Source: VAZQ01 sp963841105 (GTDB taxonomy: Bacteria > Pseudomonadota > Alphaproteobacteria > Rhizobiales > Xanthobacteraceae). From it: a stretch of 64,000 nt of DNA. Each line of letters opens with the position of its first letter. Position 1 is the stretch's first letter. Positions 11,217-20,082 of the stretch are shown in pieces. Below the pieces are notes generated by a model. It had not been told where the DNA came from, did no database searches, and saw only the letters and a list, made by a program, of their open reading frames with translations. Made by a program: the position numbers and the translations under genes. Where the stretch lies: contig CAWJCB010000015.1 of the NCBI GenBank assembly GCA_963841105.1, forward strand, positions 1 through 64,000, in the 5' to 3' direction.

Positions 11217-11669
11217 TCAGTCAGCGATCCCTTCGCGGCCCTCAATGACCATGAGGGTCGCAGTGAGAAGCGCCACCAGCTTTTCGCCAGTGGCGCTTTC
11301 GGCGACGACTTCAGTTTGCGCCAGTGTCAGTGTCCGGCCGGCCTTCACCACGCGACCTCGGGCTCTAACATTGCCCTTAGCTGGAGCCACTAGGTTGATT
11401 TTAAACTCGGTCGTGAGCACGCCGACTCCCGGAGGCATGAGGCTAAGCGCCGCGTAGCCAGCGGCGGTGTCCGCTATCGCTGCGAGTGCGCCAGCGTGGA
11501 CAAACCCATGCTGTTGCGAGACGGACGGACTTGCTGGAAGGGCGATCTCGACGATTCCCGGAGCGACGTGCACGAGAGATGCCCCTAAGGCGGTCATCAA
11601 GCCTTGCTTGGCAAAGCTCGCTTGGATGCGGGCCTGGAACGCGGGATCTCTCGGAGCGAGGTCATTCAA
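11217..11669 (-). CDS. PaaI-family thioesterase (hotdog fold)
   Basis: A small acyl-CoA thioesterase of the 4HBT/PaaI group, 150 residues. The family core is clear: QQHGFVHAGALAAIADTAAG holds the conserved HGG/HGA-like catalytic helix region, followed by TTEFKINLVAPAKG and a C-terminal strand pair. I chose a TTG at 11669 (LNDLAPRDPAFQARI) with GAGGAT upstream, because the open frame running on to 12098 adds unrelated low-complexity sequence. The substrate is unknown; PaaI-like enzymes often rescue CoA in aromatic catabolism. Confidence 0.82.
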   Translation of the reverse strand: MNDLAPRDPAFQARIQASFAKQGLMTALGASLVHVAPGIVEIALPASPSVSQQHGFVHAGALAAIADTAAGYAALSLMPPGVGVLTTEFKINLVAPAKGNVRARGRVVKAGRTLTLAQTEVVAESATGEKLVALLTATLMVIEGREGIAD

Positions 11670-11840
11670 CGCGCAAGATCCTCGTTTAGAGCGCAGCCTT
11701 GGTTTCCGCTTTCGCCGCTGTGCTGCGATGGGGCGTTCGCGATCTTCCTCACCGTCTCGACAAACATGACTCTGTCTGCTTGGGAATAATCTACCCCACG
11801 CCAGCCGCCAGGTTCGCAATATACACGACGGCGTCTCGGA

Positions 11841-12005
11841 ATGACGCAGGCGGAATTTGCTGAAGCGTTCCACTTGCCTATCACGACTTTGCGCGACTGG
11901 GAGCAGCGCCGCAGCACGCCTGACGCGCCAGCTCGCGCGTTGTTGTTGGCCATCGAACGTGATCCCGAGGTCATGCGGCGATTGCTCGCGGGTAGGGCGG
12001 CCTAG
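11841..12005 (+). pseudogene. Remnant of a HigA/NadS-like helix-turn-helix antitoxin
   Basis: The 54 codons after the ATG read MTQAEFAEAFHLPITTLRDW then EQRRSTPDAPARALL, which is the DNA-binding core of HigA-type antitoxins. The coding match continues upstream in frame (RRRLG before the Met), but the frame hits TAA at 11787 with no start codon between, so the natural N-terminus is missing. It lies just before remains of a RelE/ParE-like toxin, supporting a decayed toxin-antitoxin pair. A short functional protein from this ATG cannot be excluded. Confidence 0.5.
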
Positions 12006-12048
12006 ATCGCCGGCTTCGTCGAAGTGAAGCGCGCCTTGCGGCCAACTA

Positions 12049-12198
12049 CCCAACGATTCCGCATCATTTGAAAAGCGGCTACGCACCGTCATGCGCATCG
12101 GCGCGTGGCCGGAGAGCGCGCAAGAGATCGCCGAGCGCCCGAGCGTACGGGTGGTGCCGCTGCTTCGATAATCCGTACAAAGTGTTCTACCGCCTCAC
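12049..12198 (+). pseudogene. Frameshifted RelE/ParE-type toxin remnant
   Basis: One frame reads EKRLRTVMRIGAWPESAQ then EIAERPSVRVVPLLR and stops at TAA near 12178; after a one-base shift it continues PYKVFYRLT. Together these match the C-terminal half of ParE/RelE toxins, in which RVVPL.RYPY..FYRV is conserved. The N-terminal half is not recognisable and the C-terminal strand is lost, so the toxin is dead. Confidence 0.5.
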
Positions 12199-12382
12199 CC
12201 GTTGCCGGACGTTCCGCGCTTTTCGAGCATACTTTGACTCATGGCGTGAAATTTCTGGAACCGGCTGCGAATTGCCCTGTTAACCCCACGAGAGCCGCAG
12301 GACAGAGTCGATCTTCGAGGAGAACTCGACGCCCGATAGTCCGACCCGTTCCGACATCTGAAAATCAAGCGGAGTGGATACC

Positions 12383-12841
12383 ATGATGCAAAGGCTCAAC
12401 CCATTCACCACCGCCCCTGACGGAGTTGCCGCCCTGATAAATGTGGAAAAGTACCTTCAGACGTGCGGGCTCGATCACAAGCTCATCACGCTTGTGAAGA
12501 CGCGGGTCTCCCAGATCAACGGCTGCGCCTACTGCCTCCACATGCATACCGAGGAAGCGCGGAAACTTGGCGAGTCTCAGGTGCGGCTGTATCTGCTCGA
12601 TGCGTAGTACGAGTCCAACCTTTATTCGGCGCGAGAGCGGGCAGCCCTGGCCTGGGCGGAATCGCTGACGAACATTGCAGCCACACACGCGCCCGACCCC
12701 GTCTACGACGAGGCGCGGCGTCATTTCTCGGAGAAGGAGTTGGCGGACCTGTCGATCGTGATCGCCATGATCAATGCCTGGAACCGCCTGGCAATCGGTT
12801 CGCGATCGGTCCATGCAGCCGATATCGCGAAGGCGGCATGA
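12383..12841 (+). pseudogene. Carboxymuconolactone decarboxylase/AhpD-family gene with an amber stop
   Basis: The gene encodes an AhpD-like small helical protein. The signature NGCAYCLHMHTEEARK carries the CxxC-x3-H redox motif used with alkyl hydroperoxides. The frame begins MMQRLNPFTTAPDG after a GGAG, runs to YLLDA, meets TAG at 12605-12607, then continues in the same frame YESNLYSARERAALAWAESL to the natural end AADIAKAA. Relatives have Trp at the stop position, so a single TGG-to-TAG change explains it. The rest of the frame is intact, suggesting a recent event or a base error. Confidence 0.8.
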
Positions 12842-12975
12842 CAACGGTGAGGCTGCGTGAGAGCTGCCAGGTTGCCATTTCCACGTGAGCATGTGCGGAG
12901 AGTGCGCTTGCATTTGATGAATATCGCGCCGGAAAGTCCGCTGGCGTCCAGACCGCGAAGGAACGGATCAGAACG

Positions 12976-14049
12976 TCATGGCGTCGTAATCAGCCCGTTG
13001 CTGGTCGCCACAATCCATCGGGGGCCCCACCTCACGATAGACTCGACCCTGCCTAATCCCGGCACGACGTCGCCGCGCGCGACCTTGCGAACGCCGTCGG
13101 GCCCGCGCAAAACCGCGGCGCCGTCGACAATGTTCAGCACGCTCCAGCCTTCAACGGTTATGGGCTTTGTCTCGGGAAACGATACGGATGCGGCCAACAT
13201 CGTGCGTCGGCTCGTGGTTGCGCTCGACGCGGACGGTGTGGGATTCTGTTGCGCAATCTTCGTACTTTTGTTTGTGAGGGGAGTTGATTGCTGAACGCTT
13301 TGTGTCGAGTCGGATTGACGACCGCCCGTAATCGCACCAGCCGCCTTATCGGGGTTTGATGCGCTTGCAGCCGAGACCACTCTTTTCGATATCTCGGCGT
13401 GCACCAGCTTTTTCTCAGAAGCCTCGGACAAGTAGTCCCTCTTTTGCTCTGACGTAAAGGACGAGCTTCGCCCAATAAAATGGTACGAGCTCAAACCACC
13501 TATCCAGCCAATTGCTAGAGCAAGCAGGAGAGCCTTGCTCACCGGAGACATGAGTTTGCGATAGGGCTCAGGCGTGGCCGACGGTAAAACCCTGTCCTCA
13601 TCTTCAATTCTGAGATCATGATGCCAGCAAGGTGCCGTGGTCGCGCCAGCCTGATCGGCGTGCGATGCATGAGCGGGCGGCCGCAGATCAGCCTCCTGTT
13701 CCAACTCCCTGACCAGCTGTCCTGAATGTTCCGGCTGGTCTATGTCAGAGCGGGAATGAACGCCGTCGCCTTTCGGGCTCTGGCGAAGGCCGTCGCCGGC
13801 CTTTCGGATCAGGGCCCAGATCTCAGCTTCAAGACTCGTTGGCCCACCCAATTCTTCGACCGACGGCGCACTTCGGGCGTCGATTTGCTGTCGAAACTGA
13901 GACGCCAACTTCCTGACGTCCGTGTCCGCGATCTGCCATTCACCGAATATATCCTTTACAGCAATGATTTGCCCGCGTTCTATTGCGTCGCGAATCATCA
14001 ATTCGTCGAAGCCGCTCACCTTCGCAGCTGTCACTGGCGTGTAAGGCAT
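12976..14049 (-). CDS. Hypothetical membrane-anchored protein with a C-terminal beta-rich domain
   Basis: I do not recognise a named family. The 357-residue protein starts with a segment that looks like a short DNA-binding or dimerisation domain (KVSGFDELMIRDAIERGQII), followed by a charged region, one membrane segment near residue 180 (ALLLALAIGWIGGLSSYHFI), a Ser/Thr/Gln-rich linker, and a C-terminal domain with GWSVLNIVDGAAVLRGPDG and VVPGLGRVESIVRWGPRW. Similar C-terminal domains occur in uncharacterised rhizobial proteins. The topology suggests a periplasmic C-terminus. It lies in the accessory stretch inside the pqq locus. Confidence 0.6.
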   Translation of the reverse strand: MPYTPVTAAKVSGFDELMIRDAIERGQIIAVKDIFGEWQIADTDVRKLASQFRQQIDARSAPSVEELGGPTSLEAEIWALIRKAGDGLRQSPKGDGVHSRSDIDQPEHSGQLVRELEQEADLRPPAHASHADQAGATTAPCWHHDLRIEDEDRVLPSATPEPYRKLMSPVSKALLLALAIGWIGGLSSYHFIGRSSSFTSEQKRDYLSEASEKKLVHAEISKRVVSAASASNPDKAAGAITGGRQSDSTQSVQQSTPLTNKSTKIAQQNPTPSASSATTSRRTMLAASVSFPETKPITVEGWSVLNIVDGAAVLRGPDGVRKVARGDVVPGLGRVESIVRWGPRWIVATSNGLITTP

Positions 14050-14219
14050 CCAGGGCGCATCCAGTCTGATGACTTGCGACGGTCAGCCACAACAATAGCT
14101 GATACTTCAACCATGATCGCGGTCATGGCGTCTGCCCGAACGTGAAAGCGCGGCTCCTTCAACTTCAACTCGCTGTGTTGGCAGTAGGCCCTGGCTGACA
14201 TAACCCGCCGGGAGCTGCC

Positions 14220-14471
14220 CTATTGCCTGAAAGGTCGATTTAGGTGACGTTTGCTGAACTCTCGATAAACGTCGTAGTTTGGATTAGCCTCCCAGATGAA
14301 GTGCGCAATCTCAATAAAAACTGCACTGTCTCTCCTGAGCCTCGGATTACTTTCCTCCAAAAGAGTGAACGCCGCGCGACGTACCCGCTCGTCTTCTGAG
14401 CCGAGCATTCGACGGACGTGAGACCTGGATATCGCGCCGTGCTTGACCATCGCAGCCCCCGAGGCCTTCAA
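14220..14471 (-). CDS. Possible small hypothetical protein, 83 residues
   Basis: It is a short hydrophilic frame containing VRRMLGSEDERVRRAAFTLL, which resembles one HEAT-like helical repeat, and a C-terminus rich in aromatic and basic residues. There is no strong ribosome site and its codon use is less GC-biased than its neighbours. It may be a degenerate or horizontally acquired gene. Confidence 0.35.
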   Translation of the reverse strand: MKASGAAMVKHGAISRSHVRRMLGSEDERVRRAAFTLLEESNPRLRRDSAVFIEIAHFIWEANPNYDVYREFSKRHLNRPFRQ

Positions 14472-14813
14472 ATTAATAACATTGGCGCAGAGCTGCGAAA
14501 GGCGACTCCGTCAATTATGGTATCTAAAATCTTACCGCAGGCCCCGCCAAAGCTGCAGCGTGAAGTCGAAGCAACCCTTCTGCGCGTGCCACACGCACCT
14601 TTTCGTCACAAGGGATAGAAAACCCACGGGGGGCTCCTGAACGGCGGGCCGGGAAACTTCTGCACATTGGGAGCGCCGTAAAGGACAGGACAAAGGGCAG
14701 CCCAAATAAAGTCTCGTCGCATGCAAGGAGCGCCTTGTACGCATCAGGCTCGCCTCTACATTGCGTTGAGGTGGGCACCACGGCGTGCCTCTCCAAACCT
14801 GCGCGAGTGTGAG
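14472..14813. other. Gene-free stretch before pqqE
   Basis: I see no convincing gene, terminator or pqqE promoter here. Short frames lack ribosome sites. This is where pqqD would be expected to abut pqqE. Confidence 0.4.
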
Positions 14814-15902
14814 TTGACATCCACTGGTCCCACTTCTCTTCCCGCGCCGCTCGGCCTCCTTGCCGAGTTGACGCACCGCTGTCCGCTCGGTTGTCCCTAT
14901 TGCTCCAATCCGCTGGCGCTCGACCGGCGTGAGGACGAGCTCGACGCCGCGGCCTGGGCGCGCGTTTTCCGCGAAGCGGCGGCGCTGGGCGTCCTGCAGG
15001 TACATTTGTCGGGCGGCGAGCCGGCGTCGCGCCGCGACCTCGTGGAGATCACCGCCGCCGCGCACGAGGCCGGCCTTTACTGCAACCTCATCACCTCGGC
15101 CGTCGGCCTCACCGCGGCGCGGCTTGCCGCCCTCGCGCAGGCCGGCCTCGATCATGTGCAAGTCTCGATCCAGGACAGCATTGCTTCCTCCGCCGACCAC
15201 ATTGCCGGCTACGAGGGCGCCTATGCGCGCAAGCGCGCCATGGCGCAGGAGGTCGTGCGGCTCGGATTGCCGCTGACGGTCAACGCCGTGCTGCATCGGC
15301 AAAACATCGAGCGCATGGGCGAGATGGTGGAGCTCGCACTGGCGCTGGGCGCGAGCCGTGTGGAGCTCGCGCATGTGCAGTATTACGGATGGGCACTGAG
15401 CAATCGCGCCACGCTGATGCCGAGCCGCGAGCAGGCCGAGGGCGCGGTGGCGCAGATCGAGGACCTGCGCGAGCGCCATCGCGGCCGCATCGTCATCGAC
15501 GCCGTCGTACCGGACTATTTTGCGCGTTATCCCAAGCCCTGCACGGGGGGGTGGGGCAGGCGCTCGCTCAATGTGACACCCGCGGGCAAGGTGCTTCCCT
15601 GCCACGCCGCCGAGTCCATCCCCGGACTGACATTTTGGAACGTGCGCGACCATTCGCTCGCTGATATTTGGGCGACCTCACCGGCCTTCAACGCCTTCCG
15701 CGGCACTGCCTGGATGAAGGAGCCGTGCGCGAGCTGCCCGCGCCGCGAGCAGGACTTTGGCGGCTGCCGCTGCCAGGCGTTCGCGCTGACCGGGGATGCC
15801 GCGGCGGCCGATCCGGTGTGCCACCTGTCGCCTGCGCACGGGATTGTAGCCGCGCTCGCGGCAGCGACCGGAGAGGGAGGCTACAATTATCGGCGAATGT
15901 GA
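14814..15902 (+). CDS. pqqE: PqqA peptide cyclase PqqE (radical SAM)
   Basis: PqqE uses S-adenosylmethionine and an iron-sulfur cluster to form the Glu-Tyr carbon-carbon bond in PqqA. The CxxxCxxC cluster motif (Cys23, 27, 30 from the chosen start) lies in ELTHRCPLGCPYCSNP; HLSGGEPASRRDL is the SAM-binding region, and the C-terminal SPASM segment has CASCPRREQDFGGCRC. I chose the TTG at 14814 (LTSTGPTSLP), which gives the usual length of about 362 residues; the frame extends to 14721 with unrelated sequence. Unusually, it is not contiguous with pqqABCD. Confidence 0.93.
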   Translation: MTSTGPTSLPAPLGLLAELTHRCPLGCPYCSNPLALDRREDELDAAAWARVFREAAALGVLQVHLSGGEPASRRDLVEITAAAHEAGLYCNLITSAVGLTAARLAALAQAGLDHVQVSIQDSIASSADHIAGYEGAYARKRAMAQEVVRLGLPLTVNAVLHRQNIERMGEMVELALALGASRVELAHVQYYGWALSNRATLMPSREQAEGAVAQIEDLRERHRGRIVIDAVVPDYFARYPKPCTGGWGRRSLNVTPAGKVLPCHAAESIPGLTFWNVRDHSLADIWATSPAFNAFRGTAWMKEPCASCPRREQDFGGCRCQAFALTGDAAAADPVCHLSPAHGIVAALAAATGEGGYNYRRM

Positions 15903-15947
15903 TTGGAGGAGCCGGGTCTGTACGCCGGCAAGGCCTGGAGGTCCGGC

Positions 15948-16388
15948 GTGAAGCAGCAGAAGATTTGGGAACTGATAGCATGCCTCGCTCTCGTCATCAG
16001 CGGACCGGCACTGGCCGAAGACAGAGCAGCAGGCGCCATCAAGCCGCTGGCGTCCGTGCAATTTTCGCCGGACAGTGACGTGAAGTGTCTGTCGTCTGCA
16101 CTTGAAGCTGGTGATCCGGCGAGCGGCCGCTCGACTTCGATCTTGAAGGCAGCCCCCGGCTGCGTGGTTGCCTGGCACTATCATACGGCCGAAGAGCAGT
16201 TGATTGTCCTGCGTGGCGCCGTCATGGCCGAGATGACCGACCATCCATCCACACGGCTCGGGCCGGGCGGGTTCGCGATAATGCCAAGCCGCATGGCGCA
16301 TCAGTTCACCTGCCAAGGCAAGTCGGCGTGCCTGATGATGGTCGTTTTCGATCGGGCTTATGACATCTACTGGGGAAAGGGCGGCTGA
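15948..16388 (+). CDS. Secreted cupin-domain protein
   Basis: A signal peptide (VKQQKIWELIACLALVISG, then PALA before ED) is followed by a single cupin barrel with the two conserved motifs: PGCVVAWHYHTAEEQLIVL (metal-binding His pair and Glu) and PSRMAHQFTC. The 146-residue size suits a small periplasmic metal-binding cupin. The GTG start at 15948 has GGAGG six bases upstream; an alternative TTG at 15903 would hide the signal peptide. It lies 45 bases after pqqE and may be co-transcribed. The ligand is unknown. Confidence 0.78.
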   Translation: MKQQKIWELIACLALVISGPALAEDRAAGAIKPLASVQFSPDSDVKCLSSALEAGDPASGRSTSILKAAPGCVVAWHYHTAEEQLIVLRGAVMAEMTDHPSTRLGPGGFAIMPSRMAHQFTCQGKSACLMMVVFDRAYDIYWGKGG

Positions 16389-16438
16389 CATGCTCGCGGT
16401 CGGCGAGAGGCTGCCGATCCGCGTACCCAACTTCGCGG

Positions 16439-17410
16439 CTACAGCTGCGGAATGCCGGCCTGCTTGACGATTCGCTGGTAGACCGCGATCTCGCTGCGCA
16501 CAAAGCGGGTGAACTCCTCCTGGGTCATTGGCAGGGGACTGATGCCGAGCTTGCCGAACTGCGCAACCACCTCGGCATTGCGCATGCTCTGCGCGACCTG
16601 CGCGTTGAGCTTGCGCACCACGGCCGGCGGCGTGCCCGCCGGCGCCCACATCCCGAACCAGAGCGAAACATCGTAGGCCGGCAATCCCTGCTCAGCGAGC
16701 GGCGTGAGCTGGGGCAAAACATCGGCGCGTGTCCTGGTGGAAATACCAAGCGCCGCTAGCCTGCCTTCGCTCACGAGACCAAGCGCGGTGTTGATCGGCG
16801 CCATGTAGAAGGCGACACGCCCGGCGATGGTGTCCTGGATCGCTTCGGGCGAGCCGCGATAGGGGACGTGCAGCATTTTGATGCCGGCAAGATCGACGAT
16901 GTATTCCGCCGCGAGATGCGTTGAGGTTCCTACACCGGCGGAGGCGAAGGGAATGTTGCCCGGATTGGCCTTCGCCGCGTCGATCAGGGACTTCAGGGAC
17001 TTGTACGGACCGTCGGTCGCCGTGACCATGACATAGGGCGTGACCCCGAGCCGGGCGACATCGACGAGATCCTTCAACGGATCGTACGGCAGTCTCTTAT
17101 ATATGGCGGAGTTGGCGGCATGGGACGCCGACTGAACCAGCAACGTGTATCCGTCGGGGTCCGCCTTGACCACCGCCTGCGTGCCAATCTGCCCACCGGC
17201 GCCGGGACGGTTCTCGAAGACCACCGGCTGATGCCATGCCTCGGTCATCGACTTGCCGATGATGCGGCCGGCAATATCGGCGCCTGAACCTGCCGTGAGC
17301 GGCACGATCACGCGGATTGGACGAACCGGAAAATCCTGCGCCATGGCGCAAACCAGGCCGCAAGCAGTCGCAGACAGCGTGGCGGCGGTGATCGCGACGA
17401 GTGCTTTCAT
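16439..17410 (-). CDS. Bug-family (TctC-like) periplasmic binding protein
   Basis: It is a tripartite tricarboxylate-type solute-binding protein, 323 residues, exported through an N-terminal signal peptide ending near CAMAQ. Family hallmarks are IRVIVPLTAGSGADIAGRII, VVFENRPGAGGQIG, SASHAANSAIYKRLPYDP and LHVPYRGSPEAIQDTIAG. Bug proteins bind small carboxylates or related metabolites and are often not linked to a membrane partner; none is present here. It converges on the cupin gene. The ligand is unknown. Confidence 0.93.
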   Translation of the reverse strand: MKALVAITAATLSATACGLVCAMAQDFPVRPIRVIVPLTAGSGADIAGRIIGKSMTEAWHQPVVFENRPGAGGQIGTQAVVKADPDGYTLLVQSASHAANSAIYKRLPYDPLKDLVDVARLGVTPYVMVTATDGPYKSLKSLIDAAKANPGNIPFASAGVGTSTHLAAEYIVDLAGIKMLHVPYRGSPEAIQDTIAGRVAFYMAPINTALGLVSEGRLAALGISTRTRADVLPQLTPLAEQGLPAYDVSLWFGMWAPAGTPPAVVRKLNAQVAQSMRNAEVVAQFGKLGISPLPMTQEEFTRFVRSEIAVYQRIVKQAGIPQL

Positions 17411-17472
17411 ATTCCCTCGGCACAGCTCCGAAGCGCGGATTATGCGAAGAAACAGGCGACGTTGTCACTCAC

Positions 17473-17632
17473 CGTCATTCCGGGGCGACAACGCAGGCAA
17501 GTTTACGCAGCCTGCGTAAACTTGGCTGCGTGCGGCGAACCCGGAATCCAGTAAGCTCCGCCAGTGATTACTGGATTCCGGGCTGCCTCGCTGAGTGTCA
17601 TGGGGGGGGGCGCGCTCGGCCCCCGGAATGAC
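17473..17632. repeat. GTCATTCCGGGG-type intergenic palindromic repeat
   Basis: The outer ends CGTCATTCCGGGG and CCCCCGGAATGAC are inverted copies. Inside are a 27-base palindrome with arms CAAGTTTACGCAG and CTGCGTAAACTTG around a single C, and an IR with GGAATCCAGTAA and TTACTGGATTCC arms. The outer ends match the repeat at 7934-8081 while the inner hairpin is different. Confidence 0.78.
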
Positions 17633-17681
17633 AGGATCAACCGTTAGAGTCACAACGCTAGAAAAAGCCGCAGCCCTTCAT

Positions 17682-19082
17682 TCACTTGCGCTCGACGTCG
17701 CCAAGGAATGCACCTTGATCAGCGAGCAACCGCTGCAGCTGCTTCACATCGATGTCGTGGGGGGAGCACCCCTGTCGCACGCACAGGGCGGCCGCCGCGC
17801 CTGCTGCCTGGCCCATCACCAGACAGGCGCCGGTCACCCGCGCCGCCGACTGGCCATCGTGGGTCATCGAGGCGCAGCGGCCCGCGACGATGAGGTTGAC
17901 CGCGCCGCCGCAAGTGGCACGGCGCGGCAACAGCATGCGATAAGGCAGCTGGTTGTAGCCGCGGGACCCCGGGATAGGAGGCCACTCCCATTGCACGTCG
18001 CCGGCGACGTGTTTCTCCAGCGGCCAGCCATTCACTCCGATCGAGTCGTCGAAATCCGCGCAGCTCAGGACGTCCTGCGCCGTCAGCATGTATTCGCCAA
18101 CCAGGCGGCGCGTCTCGCGGATGCCGAGCTGAGGTGCAATGTCGAGCGCATACGCGTTCTCGAAGCCCGGCACCTTCTCGCGCAGGAAGCGCAGGTATTC
18201 GACGACCTGGCGGCGCCCCTCCAGCTCGCCCTGGCTCAACGATCGCACGTCCGTGCCGTCGGCGGCCGATCCGTCCTTGTTCCTCAGTTGCGTCACGTTG
18301 ACCCGCCACTCGCCGGCGTGCTTCTGCGGGCGCACCACGGCGCCACGGCGCGGAAAGGAGAACTCGCCCGCAGCTTCCGCAGCGTCCATGAGCCCCGGAA
18401 TTGTTCGCCACGCCTCGCCCGCCTTCTCGGCGTTGACGTTGCCGACACGGAACATCAAGGTCGGGTAGAGCATGTTTCCTTGCGCGTCACCCTTTTCCGC
18501 CGGCACGCCAGCCCAGTGCGCGATGTCGCCATCGCCGGAGCAATCGACGAAGCAGCGGCCGCGAACGGCGACGCGGCCCGACTTGGTCTCGAGCAGCAGG
18601 GCATCGATGCGGCCGTCGGCCGTCCTGACCACGCCGGCGGCCAGAGCATGCAACAGCATCTGGGCGCCGCTTGCGGCCAACAACGCGTCAGCCGCGCATT
18701 TGAGGGCCGGCATGTCGTAGGCCTGCGCATGGGTCTTTCCCAAGACCAGATGCGGCGCATTGAGGCCATCAAGCGCACGGATGCGATCGAGCAGATCGTC
18801 GGCAACGCCGTGCACGACCTGACGAATGCGGCCGAACACATTGGCGTGCAAGCCGCAGAAGTTGGTGACGCCCGCGGCGGTGCCCATGCCGCCCAAAAAT
18901 CCATAGCGCTCTATCAGCACCACCCGCGCGCCGCTGCGCGCCGCCGATGCCGCCGCAGCGATACCAGCCGGGCCGCCGCCGAGCACAACGACCTCGAACT
19001 CTGCGAAAAGCGGCACCTCGCGAGCCGGTTCGACAATATGAGAGAACGTTGGAGGACCATCCACGCCGCCGGACGCGATCAT
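17682..19082 (-). CDS. FAD-dependent oxidoreductase
   Basis: The N-terminal dinucleotide-binding motif is VVVLGGGPAGIAAAASAARSG, followed by RYGFLGGMGTAAGVTNFCG and a conserved CSGDGDIAHWAG, as in the FAD_oxidored family (often annotated as FAD-dependent dehydrogenases of unknown substrate). The C-terminal block NLIVAGRCASMTHDGQSAAR binds FAD. The ATG at 19082 overlaps the stop of the upstream binding-protein gene (ATGA); longer starts would run into that gene. Coupling to a Bug protein and a GST suggests uptake and oxidation of one small organic compound, which is inference. Confidence 0.88.
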   Translation of the reverse strand: MIASGGVDGPPTFSHIVEPAREVPLFAEFEVVVLGGGPAGIAAAASAARSGARVVLIERYGFLGGMGTAAGVTNFCGLHANVFGRIRQVVHGVADDLLDRIRALDGLNAPHLVLGKTHAQAYDMPALKCAADALLAASGAQMLLHALAAGVVRTADGRIDALLLETKSGRVAVRGRCFVDCSGDGDIAHWAGVPAEKGDAQGNMLYPTLMFRVGNVNAEKAGEAWRTIPGLMDAAEAAGEFSFPRRGAVVRPQKHAGEWRVNVTQLRNKDGSAADGTDVRSLSQGELEGRRQVVEYLRFLREKVPGFENAYALDIAPQLGIRETRRLVGEYMLTAQDVLSCADFDDSIGVNGWPLEKHVAGDVQWEWPPIPGSRGYNQLPYRMLLPRRATCGGAVNLIVAGRCASMTHDGQSAARVTGACLVMGQAAGAAAALCVRQGCSPHDIDVKQLQRLLADQGAFLGDVERK

Positions 19083-20050
19083 TCGACTGTGATCTTGTGC
19101 TTTTGGATGATCGGCTTCCACCGCGCCGCGTCGGCCGCGAGAACGCTGCGAAACTCGGCCGCCGAGCTTGCCACCGCATCCATGTACTGCCGGTGCAACT
19201 TGTCCCTGATCGCCGGTTCGGCAAGCACCAGCACGATCTCGTCATGCAGGCGCGCCACGATCCGCGGTGGAGTTCCCGCAGGGGCGATGAAGCCGACCCA
19301 TGCGTCGGCCTTGATGTCCTCCATGCCCGCCTCCGCGAGCGTTGGCAAATCGGGCAACAAGGGAGAGCGCTCGCCGCTGGCCACCGCCAGTGCATTGACC
19401 TTGCCGGCGTTGACATGGGGCATCACTGCGGCCGCCGGCAGGAGCGCCATGTCCACCTCGCCCGAGATCACCGCCATCGCCGCCGCCCCGGAGCCGCCAT
19501 AGGGAACATGCACGAGGTCAGCGCCGCTGCGCAACGAGATCGCTTCCATTCCCAGATGCGAGATCGTCCCCGCGCCCATCGACGAGAAGCTGTACTTGCC
19601 GCGGCTCTTCTCAAGGAGGGTGAGAAGCTCTGCCGTCGTCCTTGCGGCACGCTTGTTGGAAACAACCAGCACAGCGGGTTGCGTCGCGGCGATCGTCACC
19701 GGCTCAAGATCCCGTGCCGGGTCATACGGCATCTTCTTGAACAGCAAAGGATTGATCGCAAGCGGCCCGGCGATGCTCACGCCGATGGTCTGCCCGTCCG
19801 GCGCCGCCTTGGCGACGGCGTCGGTACCGATGTTTCCGGCGGCGCCCGGCTTATTGTCGACAACCATCGGCTTGCCGAGGCGACTTGCCAGGCGATCCGA
19901 GACAAAGCGGGCGATAAGATCGGGCGTTGAACCCGCTGCAAAGGGTACAACCACGCGAACGGGGCCGTTCGGCCAGTCCTGCCCGTGCGCGGCAGCCGCG
20001 GTGCTCAACACCGCGGCCCAGACACACCATCGGATGAATTTGCGACCCAT
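19079..20050 (-). CDS. Bug-family (TctC-like) periplasmic binding protein
   Basis: A second solute-binding protein of the Bug group with signal peptide (MGRKFIRWCVWAAVLSTAA ending AHGQ), VRVVVPFAAGSTPDLIARFV, VVDNKPGAAGNIGTDAVAK and LVHVPYGGSGAAAMAVISG. The ATG at 20050 has GGAGGG upstream. It is 323 residues, the usual length. It lies between the GST gene (33 bases upstream) and the FAD oxidoreductase (4-base overlap), an apparent three-gene operon. It is only a distant relative of the Bug protein at 16439-17410. Confidence 0.93.
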   Translation of the reverse strand: MGRKFIRWCVWAAVLSTAAAAHGQDWPNGPVRVVVPFAAGSTPDLIARFVSDRLASRLGKPMVVDNKPGAAGNIGTDAVAKAAPDGQTIGVSIAGPLAINPLLFKKMPYDPARDLEPVTIAATQPAVLVVSNKRAARTTAELLTLLEKSRGKYSFSSMGAGTISHLGMEAISLRSGADLVHVPYGGSGAAAMAVISGEVDMALLPAAAVMPHVNAGKVNALAVASGERSPLLPDLPTLAEAGMEDIKADAWVGFIAPAGTPPRIVARLHDEIVLVLAEPAIRDKLHRQYMDAVASSAAEFRSVLAADAARWKPIIQKHKITVE

Positions 20051-20082
20051 GGCGGCATCCCTCCGAAGACCTGAAGGTTCGC

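Noticed and set aside
11670..12098. N-terminal extension of the thioesterase frame up to 12098
   Set aside because: The added 143 residues run through the antitoxin remnant and look non-coding; a TTG with ribosome site at 11669 gives the normal family length.
16390..16467. Short frame MLAVGERLPIRVPNFAA resembling the start of a peroxiredoxin
   Set aside because: Only about 25 codons before a stop, overlapping the end of a convergent gene; too short to support.
17595..19502. 635-codon frame opposite the FAD oxidoreductase
   Set aside because: It lies over a gene with clear FAD motifs and spans the intergenic repeat; its translation is low-complexity.
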